Assembly: GCA_027049035.1 (NCBI GenBank)
Contig: JALTVI010000090.1
Location: 62,001-126,000, forward strand
Length of the DNA: 64,000 nucleotides
Source of the DNA: Sulfurovum sp.
GTDB taxonomy: Bacteria; Campylobacterota; Campylobacteria; Campylobacterales; Sulfurovaceae
Direction: 5' to 3'
Shown here: in pieces, positions 8,196-16,891 of the stretch
Layout of the letters: every line of letters starts with the position of its first letter
Position numbering within the stretch: the first letter of the stretch is position 1
Notes under the pieces: model-generated
Database searches by the model: none
The model's input: only the letters and a program-made list of their open reading frames with translations
What the model was told of the DNA's origin: nothing
Translations under genes and position numbers: made by a program

Positions 8196-11039
8196 TTACG
8201 CCTTGTAAATTTTAACTGCACACTTCTTGAAGTCTGTCTGCTTACTCATTGGACAGGTAGCGTCAAGACACACTTTGTTGATAAAGACTTTCTCATCGAA
8301 CCATGGTACAAATACCAGTCCCTGAGGCGGTCTGTTACGTCCTCTGGTCTCGACACGCGCCTTGACCTTGCCACGACGTGATTCGACCCATACGAGCTCA
8401 CCACGCTTGACACCCTTGGCTTTCGCATCGTTTGGATGCATGTAGCAGAGTGCTTCAGGCACCGCACGATAGAGTTCGGGAACTCTCATCGTCATCGTTC
8501 CAGAGTGCCAGTGCTCGAGCACACGTCCTGTACAGAGCCAGGTATCGTACTCTTTGTCCGGCATTTCCGGTGGATCCATGTATGGTCTTGCAAAGATCTT
8601 CGCTTTGTTAGGCAGCGGCTTTTTCTTCTTGTCTTTGATACCTGTAAGGTCACCTTTAGGTAGCGCTTTTGCAAGCGGTCCGTAGAATGCGAAGTCTCCG
8701 CCAGGGTTGGCTTTTGCCGCATACGGATCATACTTGACGTTGAATCGCCACTGTGTCTCTTTACCGTCAACGACAGGCCACTTGAGCCCTCTTACCTTAT
8801 GGTAGACATTGAACGGTGCCAGATCGTGTCCGTGTCCTCTACCGAAGCTTGCATACTCTTCGAAGAGATACTCCTGGATCATGAAGCCATATCCTTTGAA
8901 TACCTTTCCGTCAGAACCGACGACATTTCTGGCATCACCCATCGCTTCGGAGTTGTCGAACCCTTTCTGAGGGAACTCGTTTGGCTTGAGCGGATAGTTC
9001 TTCTTCGCTTTTTCGTTGGCAAAGAGGATTTCGTACATTGTCGTATCGTCGTTGTAGCCCATCTTCTTCGCATCTTTGCGAACATCCGGAAGCTTCTTGC
9101 CGTTTCTGAGCGTATATGGACCCCAGAGATCTTTGACGGTAAAGCGCTTGGCAAACTCAACCCACTGCCAAGTGTCACTCATCGCGTCACCTACAGGTAG
9201 TACCTGCTGTCTCCAGTGCTGTGTACGTCTTTCGGCGTTTCCGTACGCACCCCACTTCTCGTAGATCATCGCAGACGGCAGTACAAGGTCGGAGACCATT
9301 GCCGAAATTCCCGGATATCCGTCGGAAGTGACGATGAAGTTGTCCATTTCGCGTGCTGCCTTGATCCAGTGTTTTGCACTCGCAGAATCCTGGTAGGCGT
9401 TACAGACGTTGACCCATGCGAACTTCACGACACCGTCTTCGATATCTCTATGGATCTTCATGATGTGCTGGTTGCCTACAGGGTTGAGTGTACCGGCAGG
9501 AACGCCCCACACTTTCTCTGCATGCGCTCTGTGCTTGGGGTTTTTGACCATCATATCCGCCGGCAGTCTGTGACAGAATGTACCGACCTCACGCGCCGTA
9601 CCACAGGCACTTGGCTGACCTGTCAGAGAAAATGCCCCTGAACCCGGTTTCGCCTGCTTGTTGAGCATGAAGTGTACGTTGTACGAGAGGGTGTTGACCC
9701 ATGTACCGCGTGTATGCTGGTTCATACCCATTGTCCAGAAAGAGACGACCTTTCTGTCTTTTTCAATGTAGAGATCTGCAAGCATCTGCAGCTTCTTCTT
9801 GAAGCTCTCGAGTGATTCGTTCGGATCACCCTTGGCGATCTTCGCTACATAGTCAAGCGTATACGGCTCAAGTGACTTCTTGTAGTCCTCAAAAGAGATC
9901 TCCCAGTGCTTGAGTGTACCAGGGGTGTTTTTGAGCACTTCTCCCTCTTTCTTGCCAAACGGTGCAAGTGCAGGCGCCTCTTTGGCGGAGATCTTCTTCT
10001 CCATCTCTTTGTTGATCGTCTGCATCTCTTTGGCGGTGTACTTACCGGCACTTCCGTCAGGTCTGACAGGTGTCAGTGATTTCTCGCCCTTTCTTCTCAT
10101 ACCGTAACCGATGTTGACCGGACCGGTGGCGAAGACCATATGCTTGTTGACGAAATCCCAGTCGATAATGTCCTCTTTACCGCCGCCCTTTTTGTCACGG
10201 TAGACAATCTCTCTTGCAAGGTAGTTCCAGATCGCAAGGTCGGTGTTTGGCGAGAAGATGATGTTGAAGTCACCCAGGTCACACGTTCTGTGCGTATAGG
10301 TCTGGATGTTGACAACCTTCACCTTGTCAGGATTGGAGAGCTTTCTGTCTGTTACACGTGACCAGAGGATCGGGTGCATCTCTGCCATGTTCGATCCCCA
10401 CGTGACGATAGTGTCGGTAATTTCGATATCGTCATAACAGCCAGAGGGCTCATCGATACCGAATGTCTGGTAGAAGCCGACAACCGCCGATGCCATACAG
10501 TGGCGCGCGTTGGGGTCGATGGCGTTGGAGCGGAAGCCCGCTTTCATCATTTTTTGTGCCGCATACCCTTCCATAATGGTATACTGCCCTGAAGCGAAGA
10601 CCGCTACACCTTCAGGACCGCTCTCTTTGAGTGCTTTCTTGGCATGCTTTTCCATTTCGTCAAAGGCGCGCTGCCAGCTGACAGGTCTGAATTTTCCTTT
10701 TTTGTCGAACTCGCCCTTGTCGTTCATACGCAGCAGCGGCGTCTTGAGACGGTCCGCTCCGTACATGATCTTGGCGTTGAAGTATCCCTTGATACAGTTC
10801 AGCCCCCTGTTGACCGGTGCGGCGGGGTCACCCTTGACCGCGACGATCTTGCCGCCCTTGGTTGCGAGCATGATACCACACCCCGTACCACAGAAACGGC
10901 ACGCTGCCTTGTCCCATCTCCAACCCTTCTCTGCGTCGTTCGCCGCAGCCTGCAGGTTGGAAGGAACGGCAATTCCTACAGCACTGGCAGCTGACGCAGC
11001 AGCAGCGCTTTTTAGAAATTCTCTTCTATTCAAAGCCAT
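8196..11039 (-). CDS. napA: periplasmic nitrate reductase catalytic subunit
   Basis: Tat signal [55 protein letters not shown], 947 aa molybdopterin enzyme. Confidence 0.97.
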   Translation of the reverse strand: MALNRREFLKSAAAASAASAVGIAVPSNLQAAANDAEKGWRWDKAACRFCGTGCGIMLATKGGKIVAVKGDPAAPVNRGLNCIKGYFNAKIMYGADRLKTPLLRMNDKGEFDKKGKFRPVSWQRAFDEMEKHAKKALKESGPEGVAVFASGQYTIMEGYAAQKMMKAGFRSNAIDPNARHCMASAVVGFYQTFGIDEPSGCYDDIEITDTIVTWGSNMAEMHPILWSRVTDRKLSNPDKVKVVNIQTYTHRTCDLGDFNIIFSPNTDLAIWNYLAREIVYRDKKGGGKEDIIDWDFVNKHMVFATGPVNIGYGMRRKGEKSLTPVRPDGSAGKYTAKEMQTINKEMEKKISAKEAPALAPFGKKEGEVLKNTPGTLKHWEISFEDYKKSLEPYTLDYVAKIAKGDPNESLESFKKKLQMLADLYIEKDRKVVSFWTMGMNQHTRGTWVNTLSYNVHFMLNKQAKPGSGAFSLTGQPSACGTAREVGTFCHRLPADMMVKNPKHRAHAEKVWGVPAGTLNPVGNQHIMKIHRDIEDGVVKFAWVNVCNAYQDSASAKHWIKAAREMDNFIVTSDGYPGISAMVSDLVLPSAMIYEKWGAYGNAERRTQHWRQQVLPVGDAMSDTWQWVEFAKRFTVKDLWGPYTLRNGKKLPDVRKDAKKMGYNDDTTMYEILFANEKAKKNYPLKPNEFPQKGFDNSEAMGDARNVVGSDGKVFKGYGFMIQEYLFEEYASFGRGHGHDLAPFNVYHKVRGLKWPVVDGKETQWRFNVKYDPYAAKANPGGDFAFYGPLAKALPKGDLTGIKDKKKKPLPNKAKIFARPYMDPPEMPDKEYDTWLCTGRVLEHWHSGTMTMRVPELYRAVPEALCYMHPNDAKAKGVKRGELVWVESRRGKVKARVETRGRNRPPQGLVFVPWFDEKVFINKVCLDATCPMSKQTDFKKCAVKIYKA

Positions 11040-11121
11040 ATTACTTCCTCCATCAATTTATTTTCCGTTATAGAACCTATAACAACGTCTATAGTTTATC
11101 ACAGAAAAAGCGGAAGGAAAG

Positions 11122-11153
11122 ATGATTTATATCAAGATTTCTGATTTCTATCA
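11122..11153. promoter_or_regulatory. two Crp/Fnr-type boxes upstream of napA (ATGATttatATCAA and TGATttctATCA)
   Basis: 11122-11135 and 11142-11153, about 19 bp centre to centre, 83-114 bp upstream of the napA start. Confidence 0.55.
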
Positions 11154-11295
11154 TAATTTGCAGCAATAAGAAAGATTTAAAATAGGAGGCTTTTTCTCTT
11201 AGTTCAACGAAACAGATTCGCATTCAAAATCGATACAGCATAACTGATGAAATGGAGAGTTTTTTTATCTTATTTGATACGGCACAAAGGGGATA

Positions 11296-11610
11296 TTACA
11301 TCCCTGCCAGTGCTTTTTTGACATTGTCGTGCGCCATCGAAATGTTCCAGGCCGGCTCCCAGACCACTTCCACTTCGACCTCGCCGACACCCTCGATGCG
11401 CTCGACCGCCTCCTTGACCCACGTGGTGATCATCTGATGCAGCGGACACCCCTGTGTCGAGAGTGTCATCACCACATGCACATTGCACTTCTCATCGATG
11501 ATCGCATCGTAAATCAGCCCCATCTCCACCAAATTGAACCCCACCTCCGGATCGATCACAGTCGAAATCGCATCATATACCATCTCTTTTGTAATATCAC
11601 ACATATCCAC
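11296..11610 (-). CDS. MIP18/PaaD-like (DUF59) metal-sulfur cluster assembly protein
   Basis: ISTVIDPEVGFNLVEMGLIYD ... MTLSTQGCPLHQMI. Confidence 0.8.
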   Translation of the reverse strand: MDMCDITKEMVYDAISTVIDPEVGFNLVEMGLIYDAIIDEKCNVHVVMTLSTQGCPLHQMITTWVKEAVERIEGVGEVEVEVVWEPAWNISMAHDNVKKALAGM

Positions 11611-11625
11611 TCCTTCTATTTTTTT

Positions 11626-11727
11626 GGTGCGTGATTACGCACCCTACATAACAATATTCAATAAAAGCTTTTCGCCAGAAAAGCATACCTTCATCATCCA
11701 TTATCCATCATCAATCTTCAATCAAAT
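11626..11727. repeat. intercistronic heptamer/hairpin element, copy (i)
   Basis: Hairpins 11626-11643 and 11667-11684, then 7-bp repeats (ATCATCC/ATTATCC/ATCATCA...) to the upstream gene's stop. Confidence 0.7.
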
Positions 11728-12962
11728 CATTTTCCATAAGCCAGCATCTTCCGCATCGTCACAAACAGAAAGACCGCCCCCATAAAGAGAAAACTGGCTC
11801 CGGCTTTGAAGAGCGTATCATTCACAACCAACAGTCCGGCTCCGCCAAGCACCACACCTGCGGCGGTAAACCAGAACATCATCGACGCACCCTCTTTGGA
11901 GTACATCTCATGGAGCATCGGTACCTTCTTTTTGCCCACCAGCGGTGCAAAACGCTCGAACCAGACCAGAAACGGCACAATCTTGTAGAGGTGTCCCGTG
12001 ATCATCGAAGCGATGAAACCCATCAGCAGAAACCAGACCGACGCGTGCAGCAGGTTGTTTTTGCCGCTCAGGAAAAAGAGCACACCCAGTACTATGGAGA
12101 GGATGAGACTTCCAAAGGCGAAAATCATCGATTTTGCCCAGATATCCAGCTCTTTTCGCACTGTCAGCTTCGCGATCAGCCATATCTGCCAGAGATAGAA
12201 AAGAATTCCCACCGTATTGACGGCATACCCAAGGTACATCAGCCACTCCACGCCAAAGAGTGCACCAAAGAAAACCACACCCACGCCTGCCACTACCAGC
12301 TTGAATGCAATGCGTATCGGCTTCTCGTCAAAACCGTGTGCAAGCGAGAACATCGGAATGAGAATCAGCGAAAGACCGATGATGGTCAGTACCACATAGC
12401 CGCCGACAACGGCATAGACATGCGCTTTAAGCATCAGGCCCACATTGACGGCAAGGTCACCGCTGAGTCCAAGTGCAATGGCAAAACCGGTCAAGATGCC
12501 AAGCAGCAGATACCCGTTGCTCCACGCAACAGTATCGACGGTCAGTGTACGGATGGTCGTCTTCTTCAGCGTGGCGATGTTCTCTACGGCAAAGATGATC
12601 ATCGCAACCAGTACCAGCAGTCCGCCGTAGGGCAGAAGCGCCGGCATCAGCCAGAACCCCGCCACCATACCGGCCACACCGACAAGCAGCAGCGGGAAGA
12701 TGACATAGTAGACATCGACCACCGCATGTCCTGTCTCAAGCACCACCGGAATGAGCTGTGCCATGGCACCGAAGATGATCATCATCACAAAGCCAAGCAG
12801 AAAGAGGTGCACCCATCCGGCCACATCCGTCTGCGCATAGGTGAAGTCGGGAGCGAAAAAGAGCAGTGCTCCCATCGCCAGCAGATAAAAGACTACCCCT
12901 GTACTGAAAAAGGGCGATATCAGCTTCAACGGGGGTGCAAAGTCACTCGAGACAGCTTTCAT
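11727..12962 (-). CDS. NnrS-like / heme-copper-oxidase-subunit-like polytopic membrane protein
   Basis: 411 aa, about 12 hydrophobic segments with His residues (AGWVHLFLLGFVMMIIFGAMAQLIPVVLETG). Confidence 0.55.
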   Translation of the reverse strand: MKAVSSDFAPPLKLISPFFSTGVVFYLLAMGALLFFAPDFTYAQTDVAGWVHLFLLGFVMMIIFGAMAQLIPVVLETGHAVVDVYYVIFPLLLVGVAGMVAGFWLMPALLPYGGLLVLVAMIIFAVENIATLKKTTIRTLTVDTVAWSNGYLLLGILTGFAIALGLSGDLAVNVGLMLKAHVYAVVGGYVVLTIIGLSLILIPMFSLAHGFDEKPIRIAFKLVVAGVGVVFFGALFGVEWLMYLGYAVNTVGILFYLWQIWLIAKLTVRKELDIWAKSMIFAFGSLILSIVLGVLFFLSGKNNLLHASVWFLLMGFIASMITGHLYKIVPFLVWFERFAPLVGKKKVPMLHEMYSKEGASMMFWFTAAGVVLGGAGLLVVNDTLFKAGASFLFMGAVFLFVTMRKMLAYGK

Positions 12963-12968
12963 CTCTTC

Positions 12969-13310
12969 CTATCCGTGGCAGGCAGCATCGTTGAGGTTCG
13001 CCTCTTCGCTCGCTCCCGCTTTATAGGAGAAGATAAGCTTCACGCGGCCATCTTCCATCTTCTCCGTTTCGATGTCGTAGTTCTCCCCAATCTTGTCAAG
13101 CAGCCCCATCGGCTTTTTGTGGTTGATCATCACAAGTTTTTTGTTCGGACTGTCGATAAGTTTGAGACCGGCCATCGCATTGACCATCGGCTCCGGAGGC
13201 CCGCACTTGGAAGTGTCGAACTCGTAGTACTGTGTCTCACCCATGGTATAGGTAAAGAAAGGAACGGTCGCTCCCTCCACTTCGATCGGTGTTTTGTTTA
13301 ATTCAGACAT
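12969..13310 (-). CDS. DUF2249-like small protein
   Basis: MSELNKTPIEVEG start at 13310; YEFDTSKCGPPEPMVNAMAGLKLIDSPNKKLVMINHKKPMGLLDKI. Confidence 0.55.
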   Translation of the reverse strand: MSELNKTPIEVEGATVPFFTYTMGETQYYEFDTSKCGPPEPMVNAMAGLKLIDSPNKKLVMINHKKPMGLLDKIGENYDIETEKMEDGRVKLIFSYKAGASEEANLNDAACHG

Positions 13311-13364
13311 ATTAACTCCTATTTGTGATTTGCCCCATTGTAATAGGTTATCACTAAGATAACC

Positions 13365-13378
13365 TTGACCTATGTCAA
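13365..13378. promoter_or_regulatory. Crp/Fnr-type box TTGACctatGTCAA
   Basis: Perfect TTGAC-N4-GTCAA palindrome upstream of the DUF2249/NnrS genes. Confidence 0.6.
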
Positions 13379-13947
13379 TCTTTTTTAAAATTCTCCTCAA
13401 AATAGCTTTCTACCATTTTGTCGAACTTCTCCATACGCGCCCTGCCCTTGGGAAGTTCTTTGCGCAGACGCTTCATGGAAGCGAGAAACTCCCCCACACT
13501 TTCGGGAATGATGCGTTCGAAGTGCTGCCGTATGCGCTTGGCAAATGCCGGAGAGGCACCGCCTGTGGAGAATGCAATGGTAAGGTCGTCACGTTTGATG
13601 TAGGAGGGGAAGATGAAGTCGCAGTAGTCGGTGTTGTCAACGGAGTTCACCAGAATACGCCTGCCGCGGCTCTCTTCGAAAATAGCTTTGTGCAGCTCAA
13701 CCGTATCGGTAGCGACAATGACGATGTCAAAGTTGTCGATGTCGCCTTTTTTGTATGCTCTTGTGTAGAGGGTCAGGCAGTGGTCTTTGACAAGCCGGTT
13801 GGTCTCTTCGCCAACCTCCATGCTGATGACGGTGATCTCCTTGGTGAAATCCACCAGTTTATCCAGTTTCTCGGCTGCAATGTTCCCGCCGCCGACGACC
13901 AGCACTTTCAGTCCCTCCAGATCCATAAACATGGGGAAATACGCCAT
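13375..13947 (-). CDS. precorrin-2 dehydrogenase / sirohydrochlorin ferrochelatase (CysG N-terminal / Met8-like)
   Basis: MAYFPMFMDLEGLKVLVVGGGNIAAEKLDKLVDF ... FPSYIKRDDLTIAFSTGGASPAFAKRIRQ. Confidence 0.9.
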   Translation of the reverse strand: MAYFPMFMDLEGLKVLVVGGGNIAAEKLDKLVDFTKEITVISMEVGEETNRLVKDHCLTLYTRAYKKGDIDNFDIVIVATDTVELHKAIFEESRGRRILVNSVDNTDYCDFIFPSYIKRDDLTIAFSTGGASPAFAKRIRQHFERIIPESVGEFLASMKRLRKELPKGRARMEKFDKMVESYFEENFKKD

Positions 13948-14005
13948 AGCCTACCCTTTCTGATTTCTCTTCTGCCAACTCTACCGAAAGTCTATCATAA
14001 TTGCT

Positions 14006-14019
14006 TTGACACATATCAA
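14006..14019. promoter_or_regulatory. Crp/Fnr-type box TTGACacatATCAA
   Basis: In the region between divergent met8-like and siroheme decarboxylase genes. Confidence 0.5.
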
Positions 14020-14061
14020 TGTGCCCTGATATAAAATTGACTATAATCTTAACAAACTATC

Positions 14062-14223
14062 GGTTTCACTCAATAGCTCTGGCAGTCGCAAACATGAGAA
14101 GCGTGAGCGAAAGACAACTGCTTGTCTTTCGTAGCTTCGGAACCGGAATGGTCGTAGCGCAGCGCAGCCATGAAGGCGCCGCCCTGCGGGTTGAGTGCTC
14201 CTTTGTCGCCATTGAGTGAAACC
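14062..14223. repeat. Dispersed intergenic element, copy 2 (13-bp perfect terminal inverted repeat)
   Basis: GGTTTCACTCAAT(14062-14074)/ATTGAGTGAAACC(14211-14223); 20-nt and 34-nt cores shared with 3331-3390. Confidence 0.85.
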
Positions 14224-14268
14224 TTAGATAGCCAATTAATTAAAAAATCTATCAAAAAAGAGAAAACC

Positions 14269-15267
14269 ATGCACGATGAACTGCTCTACCAGATGCAACA
14301 CGCCTTTCCTTTAAGCCAGAGGCCATTCAAGGAGCTTGCCGCCACGCTTGGCAGCAGTGAAGCGGCGATGATGGATGCCGTACGCCAACTCAAAGAGGAG
14401 GGAATCATCCGCCAAACCTCCGCCATTTTCGACACCAAACGGTTGGGGTACAAGTCGTCGCTGGTTGCATTCAAGGTCCCTGAAGAGAAGATTGAACACG
14501 CCGCTGCAACCATCAACGCACACCCCGGCGTCAGCCACAACTACCTGCGAAACCACGACTACAACATCTGGTTTACCATGGCAGTCGCCCCTGATAGCAA
14601 ACTGGGTCTGGAGAAGACCATTGACATTCTCAAAGAGGCAAGTGGTGCAGAAGATGCCATCATCCTGCCCACGCTGAAAATGTTCAAGATCAAAGTACAG
14701 ATGGATACCACCGGAAAACGTGCCAAAAAAGAGAAGGTACACAAGGCTGCCCACAAAGAGATAGAGCTGACACCTGAACATATTGAGGTCATCAAAGTGC
14801 TGCAAAAAGATATCGATATCGTCGAAGAGCCCTTTAAAGGTATGACCGAAGCACTCGGTATGTCACATGAGAGACTTTTCCAGATTGCAGGTGAACTCAA
14901 AGAAGCAGGGGTCATGCGACGCTTTGCCACCATCCTCAACCACCGCAAAGCGGGGTTTGGTGCCAACGCCATGAGCGTCTGGTCGGTACCTGAAGAGAAA
15001 GGGGAGGAGATTGGCAGACAGCTTGCCGAGTTTTCAGCGGTGAGTCACTGCTACCTGCGCCCAAGATACCCCAACTGGCCCTACAACCTCTTTGCCATGG
15101 TGCATGCCAAAACACAGGAGGAGTGTGACACCCTCATCGAAGAGATGGCACAAGAATCTGGACTGAAAGAGTACGGCAAACTCTACTCGACCAGGGAGTT
15201 CAAAAAACAGCGGCTGGTCTATTTTGATGATGCGTTTGCGGAGTGGGAGGAAAGGGCTAAGGGCTAA
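14269..15267 (+). CDS. fused two-domain siroheme decarboxylase (NirDL/NirGH, AhbA/AhbB-like, Lrp/AsnC family)
   Basis: Start MHDELLYQMQ at 14269; two successive AsnC-like HTH + ligand-binding domains (GVSHNYLRNHDYNIWFT and AVSHCYLRPRYPNWPYNLFAMVH). Confidence 0.85.
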   Translation: MHDELLYQMQHAFPLSQRPFKELAATLGSSEAAMMDAVRQLKEEGIIRQTSAIFDTKRLGYKSSLVAFKVPEEKIEHAAATINAHPGVSHNYLRNHDYNIWFTMAVAPDSKLGLEKTIDILKEASGAEDAIILPTLKMFKIKVQMDTTGKRAKKEKVHKAAHKEIELTPEHIEVIKVLQKDIDIVEEPFKGMTEALGMSHERLFQIAGELKEAGVMRRFATILNHRKAGFGANAMSVWSVPEEKGEEIGRQLAEFSAVSHCYLRPRYPNWPYNLFAMVHAKTQEECDTLIEEMAQESGLKEYGKLYSTREFKKQRLVYFDDAFAEWEERAKG

Positions 15268-15965
15268 TCCTTGTATCCGATCTTCTCCTTGAAATCGGCG
15301 ATACAATTGGTACAGGTTTTAATGGTATTGTTCTCAATAATAGCAAGGAGTGCATCCTGATTGAGAATATGGAGTTTATGGTTCTCTATCTTGATGATCC
15401 CCTCTTTTTTCATTTTTGTCAAAATACGTGAAAAGGTTTCGGGTGTCAGGTTGAGAATAGAGGCGATCTCATTGTTTTTCAGGCGGTTGAAGATCGTTAC
15501 TTTCTTCAGCATCAAATCTGCCACTTTCGCTTCGGAAGAGAGGATGGTCTCTTTATGTACCAGTGCCGAAAGCAGGCTTATCTTGCCTGTCAGTGACTTG
15601 ATCAGTTCCAAAGAGAACTGCGGCTGGTTAAGATAGTCATAGAGTTTGTTAAAGTGCAGCAGTCCTATTGCTCCGTCGGTCACAAATTCACAGGTTGCGG
15701 GAAAAGGCTCTTTTTCAAAAATAGCAAACTCCGCAATGAGTCCGGGAGCAGAAAAGCGATTGATCTGTATCTGGCTGCCTTTGGGTGTGGTTTTATAAAG
15801 CTTGACACTCCCATGCATCAGGATATGCAGATACTCGCTCTCATCACCTTCATAAAAGACAATACTCTCTTTGGTATACTGTTTGATATGGATCTCTTCT
15901 TGAAGCTCTTTGATATAGTTTTGTCCCAATGCCGAGAACATCGGTATCTCTTCAAGTGCGAACAT
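15264..15965 (-). CDS. Crp/Fnr-family transcriptional regulator
   Basis: cNMP-binding-like domain and HTH (NNEIASILNLTPETFSRILTKMKKEGIIKIENHKLHI). Confidence 0.9.
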   Translation of the reverse strand: MFALEEIPMFSALGQNYIKELQEEIHIKQYTKESIVFYEGDESEYLHILMHGSVKLYKTTPKGSQIQINRFSAPGLIAEFAIFEKEPFPATCEFVTDGAIGLLHFNKLYDYLNQPQFSLELIKSLTGKISLLSALVHKETILSSEAKVADLMLKKVTIFNRLKNNEIASILNLTPETFSRILTKMKKEGIIKIENHKLHILNQDALLAIIENNTIKTCTNCIADFKEKIGYKD

Positions 15966-16046
15966 GCTGCTTTCCTTCTTTATCGGAATAACATATACTA
16001 TACACTATAAACGATAAATTCTCTCCTACTTTATCTAAAGAATATT

Positions 16047-16778
16047 TTATTTTTCAAACCAACTGAGCTGCTTACGAAGATTTACCACCTCTCCTACCAC
16101 AATCAGTGCAGGGGTAGGAAGGTCTTTGGCCTTCTTGTAGATATCTTCAAGCGTACCTACTACCGTCTTTTCATCGGGTGTCGTCCCTTTACTGATAACT
16201 GCAACCGGATGCTCTTTGGGTTTGCCGATCTCTATGAGTTTTTTGGTAATCTTGTCCAGATTGTGCAGTCCCATCAAAAAGACGATCGTATCGTCTGTTT
16301 TATAGTTCTCCCACGGTATCTGAGACTGCGCTTTTTTTGACTCGTGTCCGGTAACCACCCGAAACGATACCGTCACCCCGCGATGGGTAACCGGAATGCC
16401 GGCATACTCCGGTACGGCAATGGCAGAAGTGATGCCTGGGATAAACTCAAATGTGATGCCCCGTTCTCTCAGATAGATTCCCTCCTCGCCGCCACGTCCG
16501 AATACCAGTGGGTCTCCCCCTTTCAGACGCACCACGGTCTCGTATTTTAATGCCGCCTGATAGATCAGTTCATTGATCTCCTCTTGCGGCAATGTATGAT
16601 GGGAATCCTCTTTGCCGACATAGATAAACTCACACCCGCTCTTTGCCTGCTGCAAGATATCCGGATTTGCCAGCCTGTCATAGATAATCACATCTGCCTG
16701 CTGTACCACACGCAGTGCCTTTACCGTCAAAAGATCGATATCTCCGGGACCCGCTCCTGTCAAATAAACCTTACCCAT
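16047..16778 (-). CDS. cobA: uroporphyrinogen-III C-methyltransferase (CobA/NirE)
   Basis: MGKVYLTGAGPGDIDLLTVKALRVVQQADVIIYDRL; VRLKGGDPLVFGRGGEE. Confidence 0.93.
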   Translation of the reverse strand: MGKVYLTGAGPGDIDLLTVKALRVVQQADVIIYDRLANPDILQQAKSGCEFIYVGKEDSHHTLPQEEINELIYQAALKYETVVRLKGGDPLVFGRGGEEGIYLRERGITFEFIPGITSAIAVPEYAGIPVTHRGVTVSFRVVTGHESKKAQSQIPWENYKTDDTIVFLMGLHNLDKITKKLIEIGKPKEHPVAVISKGTTPDEKTVVGTLEDIYKKAKDLPTPALIVVGEVVNLRKQLSWFEK

Positions 16779-16795
16779 CGTCCTTATCCTTTCTT

Positions 16796-16891
16796 GTACG
16801 CAATCACGTACCCTGTAACCCAATATTCAATAAAAGCTTTTCGATAGAAAAGCATACCAAAACTCCTCATTCCTAATTCCTCACTCCTCAT
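16796..16891. repeat. intercistronic heptamer/hairpin element, copy (ii)
   Basis: Hairpins 16796-16811 and 16836-16853; 4x 7-bp repeat (ACTCCTC/ATTCCTA/ATTCCTC/ACTCCTC) 16862-16889 running into the nirJ stop. Confidence 0.75.

Noticed and set aside
11910-13301. 463-aa plus-strand ORF opposite the NnrS-like and DUF2249 genes
   Set aside because: Shadow ORF: low-complexity Gln/His/Arg-rich translation, while the opposite strand encodes coherent membrane and soluble proteins.
14170-14268. N-terminal extension of the siroheme decarboxylase ORF
   Set aside because: The extension overlaps the dispersed repeat element; the homologous protein begins at MHDELLYQ (14269).
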